Origin: Phocaeicola_A sp036804505
GTDB taxonomy: Bacteria; Bacteroidota; Bacteroidia; Bacteroidales; Bacteroidaceae
Direction of reading: 5' to 3'
Length of the DNA stretch: 64,000 nucleotides
NCBI GenBank assembly: GCA_036804505.1
Contig: DAIRSI010000013.1
Location: 1 to 64,000, forward strand
This document shows positions 17,864 to 26,615 of the stretch, piece after piece (position 1 is the first letter of the stretch; every line of letters begins with the position of its first letter). The notes below the pieces were generated by a model. That model saw nothing but the letters and a program-made list of their open reading frames with translations. It was not told the DNA's origin and searched no databases. Made by a program: the position numbers and the translations under genes.

Positions 17864-19450
17864 ATGTCAGAAAATATAAAGCCAAGCGAAGTTTCTGAGG
17901 TCCTTTTGGAACAGTTGAAAGGCGTCGGCAACGATGTGAAATTCGAAGAAATAGGTACAGTACTCCAGGTCAGTGATGGTGTGGTACGTATTTATGGACT
18001 GAAGAATGCAGAAGCAGGTGAATTGCTCGAGTTCGACAATGGAGTAAAAGCTATTGTCATGAACCTTGAACAAGATAATGTGGGTGCCGTATTGCTGGGA
18101 CCGACTGACAGGATAAAGGAAGGAATGACCGCCCGTCGAACCAAACTCATTGCCTCTATTAATGTAGGTGAAGGGCTTATGGGCAGAGTTATCAATCCGT
18201 TGGGTGAACCAATAGACGGCAAGGGTCCTGTTACCGGTGATATGTTTGAAATGCCATTGGAACGCAAGGCCCCGGGCGTTATCTATCGTCAACCGGTGAA
18301 CCAACCTTTACAGACAGGTATCAAGGCTATCGATTCCATGATTCCGATTGGTCGCGGACAGCGTGAACTAATTATCGGGGACCGCCAGACGGGAAAAACG
18401 TCAATTGCCATAGACACCATATTGAACCAGAAAAGCAATTTCGAAGCTGGGAAACCGGTTTATTGCATTTATGTAGCCATTGGTCAGAAAGGTTCTACGG
18501 TTGCCAACATCTACGATGTATTGAAACAGTATGGAGCCATGGAATATACGGTCATTGTTTCGGCCACAGCTGCAGATCCTGCCGCATTGCAGTACAATGC
18601 ACCTTTTGCGGGTGCAGCCATTGGCGAATACTTCCGTGATACCGGTCGTGATGCCTTGGTTATTTACGATGACCTGTCCAAACAGGCTGTAGCCTATCGT
18701 GAGGTATCCTTGATTCTTCGTCGTCCTTCAGGACGTGAGGCTTATCCGGGTGATATCTTTTATCTGCATTCCCGTTTATTGGAACGAGCTGCAAGAATTA
18801 TCGGCCAACAGGAAGTTGCTGAAAAGATGAATGATTTGCCTGAAAGTTTGAAAGGTCGTGTAAAAGGTGGCGGTTCATTGACCGCATTACCTATTATTGA
18901 AACTCAAGCGGGTGATGTGGCGGCTTACATTCCTACCAATGTGATATCAATCACAGATGGTCAGATTTATTTGGAGTCAAACTTGTTCAATGCAGGCTTC
19001 CGTCCTGCAATCAATGTAGGAATATCAGTGTCTCGTGTAGGCGGTTCTGCTCAAATAAAGAGTATGAAAAAAGTTGCCGGAACATTGAAAATCGACATGG
19101 CGCAGTACCGCGAATTGGAATCATTCTCCAAATTCAGCAGTGATGTGGACCCTGTTACACAAATGGCTTTGGACAGAGGACGTAAGAACAACCAACTGCT
19201 CATTCAACCTCAGCACAGTCCTATGGCGGTAGGAGAGCAAGTTGCTATTCTCTATTGTGGAATGCATGGACTTATGAAAGATGTAGCAGTGGATCAAACG
19301 CGTACTTTTCAGGACAAGTTCCTTGACAGAATGCGTACCGTATATCAGAAAGAAGTTTTGGATGTCCTTGCATCCGGAATGATTAACGATGAGGTCATTG
19401 CTATTATCGAAAAGGAAGCGGAAGCGGTCAGTTTGGCATTAAAGAAATAA
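17864..19450 (+). CDS. atpA: F1Fo ATP synthase subunit alpha
   Basis: A 528-residue alpha subunit with P-loop GDRQTGKT at residues 172-179, the arginine-finger region ISVSRVGGSAQ, and the family motif ALVIYDDLSKQAVAYRE. It forms the alpha3beta3 hexamer with AtpD. It follows atpH and is 3 bp from atpG. Confidence 0.97.
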   Translation: MSENIKPSEVSEVLLEQLKGVGNDVKFEEIGTVLQVSDGVVRIYGLKNAEAGELLEFDNGVKAIVMNLEQDNVGAVLLGPTDRIKEGMTARRTKLIASINVGEGLMGRVINPLGEPIDGKGPVTGDMFEMPLERKAPGVIYRQPVNQPLQTGIKAIDSMIPIGRGQRELIIGDRQTGKTSIAIDTILNQKSNFEAGKPVYCIYVAIGQKGSTVANIYDVLKQYGAMEYTVIVSATAADPAALQYNAPFAGAAIGEYFRDTGRDALVIYDDLSKQAVAYREVSLILRRPSGREAYPGDIFYLHSRLLERAARIIGQQEVAEKMNDLPESLKGRVKGGGSLTALPIIETQAGDVAAYIPTNVISITDGQIYLESNLFNAGFRPAINVGISVSRVGGSAQIKSMKKVAGTLKIDMAQYRELESFSKFSSDVDPVTQMALDRGRKNNQLLIQPQHSPMAVGEQVAILYCGMHGLMKDVAVDQTRTFQDKFLDRMRTVYQKEVLDVLASGMINDEVIAIIEKEAEAVSLALKK

Positions 19451-19453
19451 ATT

Positions 19454-20329
19454 ATGGCGTCACTGAAAGAAATAAAAACAAGAATCGGTTCTGTTCAAAG
19501 CACACTGAAGATTACTTCGGCCATGAAGATTGTTGCTTCGACGAAATTGAAGAGAGCGCAGGTTGCCATTCAACGGATGCTTCCGTACGAAAGGCAGATG
19601 AACCGTATTCTCACCAATTTCTTAGCGGCGGAAGAGGGCGATATTCAGTCTCCATATATTCAAGAAAAGAAGGAAAAACGTGTTGCAGTAATTACTGTTG
19701 CATCAAACAGCAGTTTATGCGGCGGTTACAATTCGAATGTGATACGCAGTACCAGCCAGTTGCTTAAAGGATACGAAACGTTCGGCAAAGAGAATGTTAC
19801 GGTATATCCTATAGGCCGCAAGGTAGCGCAGGCTTTGAACGGGAATACTTATACGGTCATCGAAAACTATAAATTGATAGGTGACAAGCCCAATTTCAAG
19901 GATGCTTCGGATTTAGCGCAAAAACTAATGGATATGTATGTAAACGATGAAATAGACAAAGTGATATTGGTTTACATGCATTTCAAAAGTACCGGTGTAC
20001 AGATTCTTCGTGAAGAGACTTATTTGCCGTTACAGTTGCCGGAGATAACAAAGTCAGACACCAAAGAAGACTTTTATCCGAATTACATCTTCGAGCCTTC
20101 TAAAAAGGAGATTCTGAGTGAATTGCTACCTAAATATCTTCGTCTGAAAATCTATACCATGCTGCTTGATGCTAATGCGAGTGAACACGCTGCCAGGACC
20201 GTAGCCATGCAGCAGGCCACAGACAATGGGAATGATTTGCTGCAGGATCTTAATATCGCTTACAACAAAGGCAGACAGCAAGCCATTACCAGCGAACTTC
20301 TCGATATTGTAGGTGGGAGCATGAAATAG
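19454..20329 (+). CDS. atpG: F1Fo ATP synthase subunit gamma
   Basis: A 291-residue rotor subunit with paired N- and C-terminal helices. The N-terminus reads LKEIKTRIGSVQSTLKIT and ends the family AMKIVASTKL segment, and the C-terminus carries NKGRQQAITSELLDIVGG. It is the last gene of the operon and is followed by a strong terminator. Confidence 0.96.
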   Translation: MASLKEIKTRIGSVQSTLKITSAMKIVASTKLKRAQVAIQRMLPYERQMNRILTNFLAAEEGDIQSPYIQEKKEKRVAVITVASNSSLCGGYNSNVIRSTSQLLKGYETFGKENVTVYPIGRKVAQALNGNTYTVIENYKLIGDKPNFKDASDLAQKLMDMYVNDEIDKVILVYMHFKSTGVQILREETYLPLQLPEITKSDTKEDFYPNYIFEPSKKEILSELLPKYLRLKIYTMLLDANASEHAARTVAMQQATDNGNDLLQDLNIAYNKGRQQAITSELLDIVGGSMK

Positions 20330-20348
20330 AAATTCAAAACTATTATAG

Positions 20349-20386
20349 AAATCCTCTGTTTGTAATGTAAACAGAGGATTTTTTTT
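20349..20386 (+). terminator. Terminator of the ATP synthase operon
   Basis: A perfect 12-bp stem (20350-20361 with 20369-20380), a 7-nt loop and a run of eight T residues, starting 20 bp after the atpG stop. Confidence 0.92.
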
Positions 20387-20468
20387 GTTATATAACTTGC
20401 TAAATACGCACAAATACTTTCATATTAATAAAAAAATCGACAAATTTGCATCAAAATACTATGGTGCA

Positions 20469-21242
20469 ATGAAAGTAACCTTGTTGCAAAGAGACATCTT
20501 ATGGAATAATCCGGCGGAAAACAGACGTCGGGTGAACGTTACGTTGAACAAATATCAAGATACCGATTTATTTGTTTTGCCAGAAATGTGGACAACAGGT
20601 TTTTCAGTTGACCCGCATGAAGGATTAGAAGGAACTGACGGTGACTCATTACATTGGATGCAGAATATTGCACAAGAGAAAGGTTGTGCAATATGTGGCA
20701 GTGTTTCTGTCAGTGAAGCAGACGGTTGTCACAATCGATTCTATTTTGTAAAACCGAACGGTACTTTTTCCAGTTATGACAAACGCCATTTATTTACGTA
20801 TGGAGGAGAAGACAAACACTACATCAAAGGAAATAAAAGGGTAGTGGTGGATTACCTTGGCTTCCGTATACTGCTATTGGTTTGCTATGATTTAAGATTT
20901 CCGGTTTGGAGTCGTTGTAATGATGACTTTGATATGATGATATATGTGGCCAATTGGCCCGTAAGTCGTGTGGATGTATGGACCACCTTATTGAAAGCCA
21001 GAGCATTGGAAAACCAATGTTATGTAATAGGAGTTAATCGAGTAGGTACCGATCCTTATTGTCCTTATTGCGGTTGCAGCATGGCCTATGATGCATATGG
21101 AAAGATAATAGCCAGATGCAATGATAATGAAGAATGCGAAACGACTTTCGAAATAAATTTGGAGAAACAAAATGTTTTCCGGAAGAAGTTTCCTGTATTG
21201 AATGATCGCGATACATTTAATTTAGAATATAATAAAATTTAG
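20469..21242 (+). CDS. Nitrilase-family amidohydrolase, omega-amidase-like
   Basis: A 257-residue protein from ATG 20469; the open frame extends 28 codons upstream, but that stretch overlaps the atp terminator. The nitrilase-superfamily triad is visible as Glu39 (LPEMWTTGF), Lys105 (YDKRHLF) and Cys139 (LLVCYDLRFPVW). The closest pattern is the YafV/Nit2 omega-amidase group, which hydrolyses 2-oxoglutaramate or 2-oxosuccinamate, by-products of glutamine or asparagine transamination. This fits its place 10 bp before an arylpyruvate operon containing an aminotransferase. Confidence 0.85.
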   Translation: MKVTLLQRDILWNNPAENRRRVNVTLNKYQDTDLFVLPEMWTTGFSVDPHEGLEGTDGDSLHWMQNIAQEKGCAICGSVSVSEADGCHNRFYFVKPNGTFSSYDKRHLFTYGGEDKHYIKGNKRVVVDYLGFRILLLVCYDLRFPVWSRCNDDFDMMIYVANWPVSRVDVWTTLLKARALENQCYVIGVNRVGTDPYCPYCGCSMAYDAYGKIIARCNDNEECETTFEINLEKQNVFRKKFPVLNDRDTFNLEYNKI

Positions 21243-21252
21243 ATAGCTAAGA

Positions 21253-22872
21253 ATGAGTAAATTACTACTATTGGGCGACCAAGCGATAGCTTTAGGAGCC
21301 ATCAATGCAGGTCTGAGTGGAGTATATGCCTATCCGGGTACTCCTTCAACGGAAATAACGGAATACATACAGGATTCCAAAGTTGCACAAGAACGGAAAA
21401 TCCACAGCCGCTGGTGCACGAATGAAAAGACAGCTATGGAGGCAGCTCTCGGTATGTCTTTTGTCGGTAAAAGAGCTTTGGTTTGCATGAAACATGTAGG
21501 ACTCAACGTATGTGCGGATTGTTTTGTAAATTCAGCCATGACTGGGGTTAATGGAGGACTGGTTGTTCTGGTTGCAGATGATCCTTCAATGCATTCCTCA
21601 CAGAATGAACAGGATTCTCGTTTCTACGGAAAATTTGCCATGATTCCGACCTTGGAACCCAGTAACCAACAGGAAGCATATGATATGATGGGCTATGCTT
21701 ATGATTTGTCCGAAACTGTCAATCTTCCTGTACTGATGAGAGTCACAACTCGTATGGCTCATTCCCGAGCAGTCGTTGAAGTGGGTTCGGCCAAAGCAGA
21801 AAATGATTTTCATTTTCCGGTAAATGAACGTGATTGGGTGTTGCTTCCGGTCGTAGCACGTCGCAGAAACGATGTAGTGACAGGTCAACAAAAGGACTTG
21901 CTTCAGCGTGCGGAATCTTCCATTTACAATCGTTTGATAGAAGGAAAAAATCACAAAATGGGAATCATTGCATCGGGCATCGCTTTCAACTATCTGATGG
22001 AATGTTATCCCGAAGGCTGCGAATTTTCTGTATTGAAAATATCCCAATATCCATTGCCTAAAGAAACTATTACCAAACTTGCGAAAGAGAGTGATTCTTT
22101 GCTGATTCTTGAAGAAGGTCAGCCTTTCATAGAAGATCTGGTAAGAGGAATCCTTCCGTTGGACAAACCGGTGATGGGTAAATATACCGGCGAACTTCCA
22201 CGTACCGGCGAACTGAATACCGACTTGGTCAAGAAAGCATTGGGTATGCCTAATGAAGAATGTTACGCACCTTGTGAAGATGTCACGCCACGTCCGCCTG
22301 CATTATGCCAAGGCTGCGGACATCGTGACGTTTATGCTGCCCTCAATCAGGTAATTAAAGATTACCCTGATGCTAAAGTATTCGGTGATATCGGATGTTA
22401 TACCTTGGGAGCTCTTCCCCCTTTCCGTGCCATCAGTTCTTGTGTAGATATGGGAGCTTCTGTCACAATGGCCAAAGGTGCAGCCGATGGAGGTCTGTTC
22501 CCTGCTATTGCCATTATTGGTGACTCTACATTCACACATTCCGGCATGACAGGCTTGCTGGATGCAGTAAACGCAAATTCTCCTATCACTATAGTTATCT
22601 CGGATAATCTGACTACAGCAATGACAGGAGGACAGGATTCTGCCGGCACAAATAAATTTGAGGCAATATGCAAAGGACTCGGAGTACCCGAAGAACACGT
22701 AAGAGTGGTAGTTCCATTGCCAAAGAATATGGATGAAATAACACGCGTGATTCGTGAAGAGATAGAATATCGCGGTGTCAGTGTAATCATTCCTCGCAGG
22801 GAATGCATCCAAACGGCATCCCGCCACGCAAAAGAACGTGCTGCCAAACAAGCAGCTGATAAAAAAGCATAA
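21253..22872 (+). CDS. iorA: Indolepyruvate:ferredoxin oxidoreductase, alpha subunit
   Basis: A 539-residue TPP-dependent alpha subunit. The N-terminal pyrimidine-binding domain opens LLLGDQAIALGAINAGLSG and continues YAYPGTPSTEITEY. The C-terminal TPP-binding domain has CQGCGHRDVYAALN and GDIGCYTLGALPP. It oxidatively decarboxylates aryl-2-oxo acids to arylacetyl-CoA with ferredoxin as acceptor. The protein ends soon after IIPRREC, so the C-terminal 2[4Fe-4S] ferredoxin domain of the archaeal roughly 620-residue enzyme is absent. IorB follows 18 bp later. Confidence 0.92.
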   Translation: MSKLLLLGDQAIALGAINAGLSGVYAYPGTPSTEITEYIQDSKVAQERKIHSRWCTNEKTAMEAALGMSFVGKRALVCMKHVGLNVCADCFVNSAMTGVNGGLVVLVADDPSMHSSQNEQDSRFYGKFAMIPTLEPSNQQEAYDMMGYAYDLSETVNLPVLMRVTTRMAHSRAVVEVGSAKAENDFHFPVNERDWVLLPVVARRRNDVVTGQQKDLLQRAESSIYNRLIEGKNHKMGIIASGIAFNYLMECYPEGCEFSVLKISQYPLPKETITKLAKESDSLLILEEGQPFIEDLVRGILPLDKPVMGKYTGELPRTGELNTDLVKKALGMPNEECYAPCEDVTPRPPALCQGCGHRDVYAALNQVIKDYPDAKVFGDIGCYTLGALPPFRAISSCVDMGASVTMAKGAADGGLFPAIAIIGDSTFTHSGMTGLLDAVNANSPITIVISDNLTTAMTGGQDSAGTNKFEAICKGLGVPEEHVRVVVPLPKNMDEITRVIREEIEYRGVSVIIPRRECIQTASRHAKERAAKQAADKKA

Positions 22873-22890
22873 TCAATAAAGAAAACAATT

Positions 22891-23463
22891 ATGAAATCAG
22901 ATATTATTTTATGTGGTGTCGGTGGACAAGGAATTCTTTCTATCGCCACAATAATAGGAGAGGCCGCCATGAACGAAGGTCTCTATATCAAACAGGCAGA
23001 AGTTCACGGAATGAGTCAGCGCGGAGGTGATGTTCAGAGTAATCTGCGAATTTCTTCCAAAACTATTTCATCCGATCTTATTCCGTTGGGTGAGGCAGAT
23101 GTCATTATCTCCATGGAACCGATGGAAGCTCTGCGCTATCTTCCTTTCTTGTCAAAAAAAGGATGGATAATCACTTCATCTGTTCCTTTTGTAAATATCA
23201 ATAACTATCCTGATATAGAGAAACTTAAAGAAGATTATTCCAAACTTGATAATGTGATATTCCTAGATATCGAAAAGCTTGCGAAAGATAATAATATACC
23301 CCGTTCGGCAAATATGATTTTATTGGGGGCTGCCCAGAAGGCATTGGGTCTGGATTTTGAGAAGCTAGAAGAAGCCGTGCGCCGTGTATTCGGACGTAAA
23401 GGTGATGCCGTGGTAAATGCCAATATCGAGGCATTGAAAATAGGACTAAATAATGCAAAATGA
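22891..23463 (+). CDS. iorB: Indolepyruvate:ferredoxin oxidoreductase, beta subunit
   Basis: A 190-residue gamma-type domain subunit with the POR/KOR-gamma signature CGVGGQGILSIATIIGEAA and VHGMSQRGGDV. It binds the CoA side of the reaction and completes IorA. Its stop overlaps the next start by 4 bp (ATGA type). Confidence 0.93.
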   Translation: MKSDIILCGVGGQGILSIATIIGEAAMNEGLYIKQAEVHGMSQRGGDVQSNLRISSKTISSDLIPLGEADVIISMEPMEALRYLPFLSKKGWIITSSVPFVNINNYPDIEKLKEDYSKLDNVIFLDIEKLAKDNNIPRSANMILLGAAQKALGLDFEKLEEAVRRVFGRKGDAVVNANIEALKIGLNNAK

Positions 23464-24779
23464 TGAATAAGACACCGATTGATTATAAGGCTGTGCAAGA
23501 ATCTATCGAGAGTATGCATCTGCCGGATTTCAGCAAGGCAACGATTCGCGAAATTGTTACTGTATCACATTTGATCGAAGCAAAGACCGGTGAGAAATTT
23601 GTTCACATGGAGATGGGAGTACCCGGACTTCCTCCGGAAGCAATAGGAGTGAATGCCGAAATAGAAGCCTTGGAAAAAGGCGTCGCAGCTAAATATCCTC
23701 CATTGCAAGGTGTTGAAGCACTAAAGCAAGAAACGGCCCGCTTCGTGAAAGCTTTTATTAATACTGAAGTAAATCCCGCTTGTTGCATTCCTACCTCAGG
23801 TTCCATGCAGGGTACATTTGCAAGTTTTCTGGTTTCGGGACAATCCGATCCTCAAAAAAATACGGTGCTTTTCATTGATCCGGGTTTCCCTGTTCAGAAA
23901 GATCAACTCAAGGTTCTTGGCATGAAGTATGAATCTTTCGATATGTTCAGTTATCGGGGAGACAAACTGCTGGAAAAACTAGAAAGCTATCTTGAAAAGG
24001 GAAATATCTGCAACATCGTTTATTCGAATCCGAACAATCCTTCGTGGGTTTGCCTCACTGATAAAGAATTGCAGGGTATAGGACATCTGGCAACTAAGTA
24101 CGACGCAATTGTCATGGAAGACTTAGCATATTTCGGTATGGATTTCCGTAAAGATCTGAGCAAACCGTTTGAGCCGCCTTATCAACCTAGCGTTTCCCAT
24201 TACACAGACAATTACATACTGCTTATTTCCGGCAGCAAAGCATTCAGTTATGCAGGACAGAGGATAGGAATGAGCGTGATTTCCGAAAAACTTTACCATC
24301 GCAGTTATGAAGCATTGAAAGAAAGATATACAATCGGTGAATTCGGTAATATTTTCGTAAACAGAGTGCTTTACACGTTATCGTCGGGAACTGCTCATTC
24401 GGCACAGTGTGCATTGGCTGCCATGTTCAAGGCTGCATGTGACGGAAAGTATAACTTTCTGGAGGCTGTTCATGAATACGGCAGACGTGCAGAACGATTA
24501 AAAAAAATATTCTGTGAGAATGGCTTTCATATTGTTTATGATAACGATATGGGTGAAGAAATCGGAAACGGATTCTATTTTACTGTAGGTTATCCCGGAT
24601 TTACCGGAGGACAGCTTATGACGGAATTACTTTTCTATGGAGTTAGTGCCATCGCTTTGGATACAACAGGCAGCGGACAACAAGGGATACGGGTATGTAC
24701 TTCGTTTATCGAAGACAATCAGTATGATATTTTCGAGCAAAGAATGAAAGCATTCCGCGATGCCCATCCTGAAAAATGA
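23460..24779 (+). CDS. Class I/II PLP aminotransferase
   Basis: A 439-residue aminotransferase of fold type I. The PLP-binding lysine is Lys260 in SGSKAFSYAGQRIG. The substrate-loop Asn-Pro motif is YSNPNNPSW near 188-196, and the C-terminal arginine region reads GIRVCTSF. Translationally coupled to iorB (4-bp overlap), it most likely converts aromatic amino acids to arylpyruvates for IorAB. The exact amino donor is an inference from context. Confidence 0.88.
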   Translation: MMNKTPIDYKAVQESIESMHLPDFSKATIREIVTVSHLIEAKTGEKFVHMEMGVPGLPPEAIGVNAEIEALEKGVAAKYPPLQGVEALKQETARFVKAFINTEVNPACCIPTSGSMQGTFASFLVSGQSDPQKNTVLFIDPGFPVQKDQLKVLGMKYESFDMFSYRGDKLLEKLESYLEKGNICNIVYSNPNNPSWVCLTDKELQGIGHLATKYDAIVMEDLAYFGMDFRKDLSKPFEPPYQPSVSHYTDNYILLISGSKAFSYAGQRIGMSVISEKLYHRSYEALKERYTIGEFGNIFVNRVLYTLSSGTAHSAQCALAAMFKAACDGKYNFLEAVHEYGRRAERLKKIFCENGFHIVYDNDMGEEIGNGFYFTVGYPGFTGGQLMTELLFYGVSAIALDTTGSGQQGIRVCTSFIEDNQYDIFEQRMKAFRDAHPEK

Positions 24780-24815
24780 TTATATACAATACAAAGTTAC
24801 AAAATACAAAATAGG

Positions 24816-26114
24816 ATGATTTGGAATATTAACAAAGAAACGATGAGCCGTGATGAAATGCGTGAACTGCAAGGCAAACGACTTCAGAAACTGGTTTCAT
24901 ACGTTTATCACAACCTTCCGTTTTATCGGAACAAAATGCAGGAGATGTCCATTACGCCGGATGATATACGGACTATTGATGACATTGTAAAACTGCCGTT
25001 CACAACCAAACAGGATTTACGCGACAACTATCCTTATGGTTTGGTATCTGCTCCTCGCAGTCAAATAGTACGTATTCATGCCTCTAGCGGCACTACAGGG
25101 AATCCAACTATTTGCTGTTACACCCGTCATGATTTGACTGTATGGCAGGAATCCGTATCCCGATGTTTGGGAGCTTACGGACTTACCCGAGACGACACTA
25201 TGTCTGTAGCTTACGGATACGGATTGTTTACAGGCGGACTGGGATTACATTACGGTGTTGAAAATTTTGGTGCGTCTGTGGTCCCGGCATCAACCGGAAA
25301 CACGGAAAAGCATATTCGTTTGATTCGTGATCTGGGTATCACGGGCATTGCCTGTACACCATCATACGCACTTTATCTGAGCGAAACAATGCGCAAGTTG
25401 GGTATTGACCGTACACATCTGAGTCTGCGGATTGCTGCACTCGGAGCCGAACCTTGGACAGAAAATATGCGTCAGGAAATCCAGGAACAACTGGGCGTGA
25501 AAGCATATAATATTTATGGGCTAAGCGAAATTTGTGGACCGGGTGTAAGCTATGAGTGTGAATGTCAGTGCGGTTCACACATTGTGGAAGATCATTTTTA
25601 TCCTGAAATAATTGATCCGGTAACCTGCCAATCACTTGGATATGGTGAGAATGGTGAATTGGTATTCACTACACTGACCAAAGACGGCATGCCATTACTG
25701 CGTTATCGTACAAAGGATTTGACTTCACTGATTGGTGAACCTTGTTCCTGCGGACGTACTTCCGTGAGAATGACTCCGATTATGGGACGAAGTGACGACA
25801 TGCTTATCATCCGTGGTATCAATGTCTTCCCATCACAAGTTGAAAGTGTAATTCTCAGTATGAAGGAATTTGAACCGTATTACATGATAACTGTGGACCG
25901 CGTGAATAATCTTGATACGATGGAAGTACAAGTGGAAGTGAGAGAAGGTTTCTACAGCGATGATATCAATCAGATGCTGGGCTTGAAGAAAAAGTTGCAA
26001 GACCATTTGAAGAGTGTGCTCTCTATCAAGGCAGATATCAAACTAGTTGAGCCTAACAGCATCGAACGTGCCCAAGGTAAGGCAAAACATGTGACAGATA
26101 AACGTAAACTATAA
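24816..26114 (+). CDS. paaK: Phenylacetate-CoA ligase
   Basis: A 432-residue AMP-forming ligase of the PaaK group. The ATP-binding loop is ASSGTTGNPTICCYTRHD near residue 90, YGLSEICGPGVSYEC lies near 230, and the C-terminal catalytic lysine region is RAQGKAKHV. It interconverts arylacetates and arylacetyl-CoA. Beside IorAB, which makes arylacetyl-CoA, it could run in reverse to conserve ATP while releasing phenylacetate, 4-hydroxyphenylacetate or indoleacetate, or forward to scavenge these acids. Confidence 0.92.
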   Translation: MIWNINKETMSRDEMRELQGKRLQKLVSYVYHNLPFYRNKMQEMSITPDDIRTIDDIVKLPFTTKQDLRDNYPYGLVSAPRSQIVRIHASSGTTGNPTICCYTRHDLTVWQESVSRCLGAYGLTRDDTMSVAYGYGLFTGGLGLHYGVENFGASVVPASTGNTEKHIRLIRDLGITGIACTPSYALYLSETMRKLGIDRTHLSLRIAALGAEPWTENMRQEIQEQLGVKAYNIYGLSEICGPGVSYECECQCGSHIVEDHFYPEIIDPVTCQSLGYGENGELVFTTLTKDGMPLLRYRTKDLTSLIGEPCSCGRTSVRMTPIMGRSDDMLIIRGINVFPSQVESVILSMKEFEPYYMITVDRVNNLDTMEVQVEVREGFYSDDINQMLGLKKKLQDHLKSVLSIKADIKLVEPNSIERAQGKAKHVTDKRKL

Positions 26115-26130
26115 AATAGAGGAGGTAACT

Positions 26131-26520
26131 ATGACTATCAAACAAGTTTCTGTTTTTTTGGAAAACAAAGCAGGAAGAACTCAACAAGTAACACAATTGC
26201 TTGCAGATAATGGCATTGATATATTGGCCTTCAGTTTGGCCGACAGTTCTGAATTCGGTATTCTCCGTCTTATTGTGAATGATACGGAGAAAGCGGTAAA
26301 GGTCTTGAAGGAAGCACGTATCGCTGTGATTCTAACAGATGTTATTCGTATTGATGTGACTAATACTATGGGCTCTTTGGCTCAAATTCTTAAATATCTT
26401 CAAGAAAAGAATGTCTCCATCGAATACATGTATGCTCTGCAAGGTGAAGGATTGTGCAGCACCATTATTCGTCCTTATCACTTTGAAGAGTGCAAGGATA
26501 TTGTTAATGATTTTCATTGA
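26131..26520 (+). CDS. Tandem ACT-domain protein
   Basis: A 129-residue cytoplasmic protein made of two ACT domains (about 1-65 and 70-129; VSVFLENKAGRTQQVTQLL, VTNTMGSLAQILKYLQEK). ACT pairs bind amino acids. Genes of this kind often follow paaK, and it probably senses an aromatic amino acid to tune the ligase or its operon. A strong Shine-Dalgarno-like GAGGAGGT lies just upstream, unusual in this window. Confidence 0.85.
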   Translation: MTIKQVSVFLENKAGRTQQVTQLLADNGIDILAFSLADSSEFGILRLIVNDTEKAVKVLKEARIAVILTDVIRIDVTNTMGSLAQILKYLQEKNVSIEYMYALQGEGLCSTIIRPYHFEECKDIVNDFH

Positions 26521-26533
26521 GTGAAACATAGAA

Positions 26534-26580
26534 AAGGAGAGGGGGCTGTGATTCTTATGATTACAGCCCCCTCTTTTTTA
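26534..26580 (+). terminator. Terminator of the arylpyruvate operon
   Basis: A 12-bp GC-rich stem (26538-26549 with 26563-26574) followed by a T-run. It starts 18 bp after the ACT gene stop. Confidence 0.92.
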
Positions 26581-26615
26581 TTTCATCTTTATATAAAAGA
26601 CTCTTTTGCTTAAAG

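Noticed and set aside
20385..20468. Upstream extension of the nitrilase frame
   Set aside because: It overlaps the T-run of the atp terminator and its 28 residues do not look like a nitrilase N-terminus; the ATG at 20469 gives the normal start.
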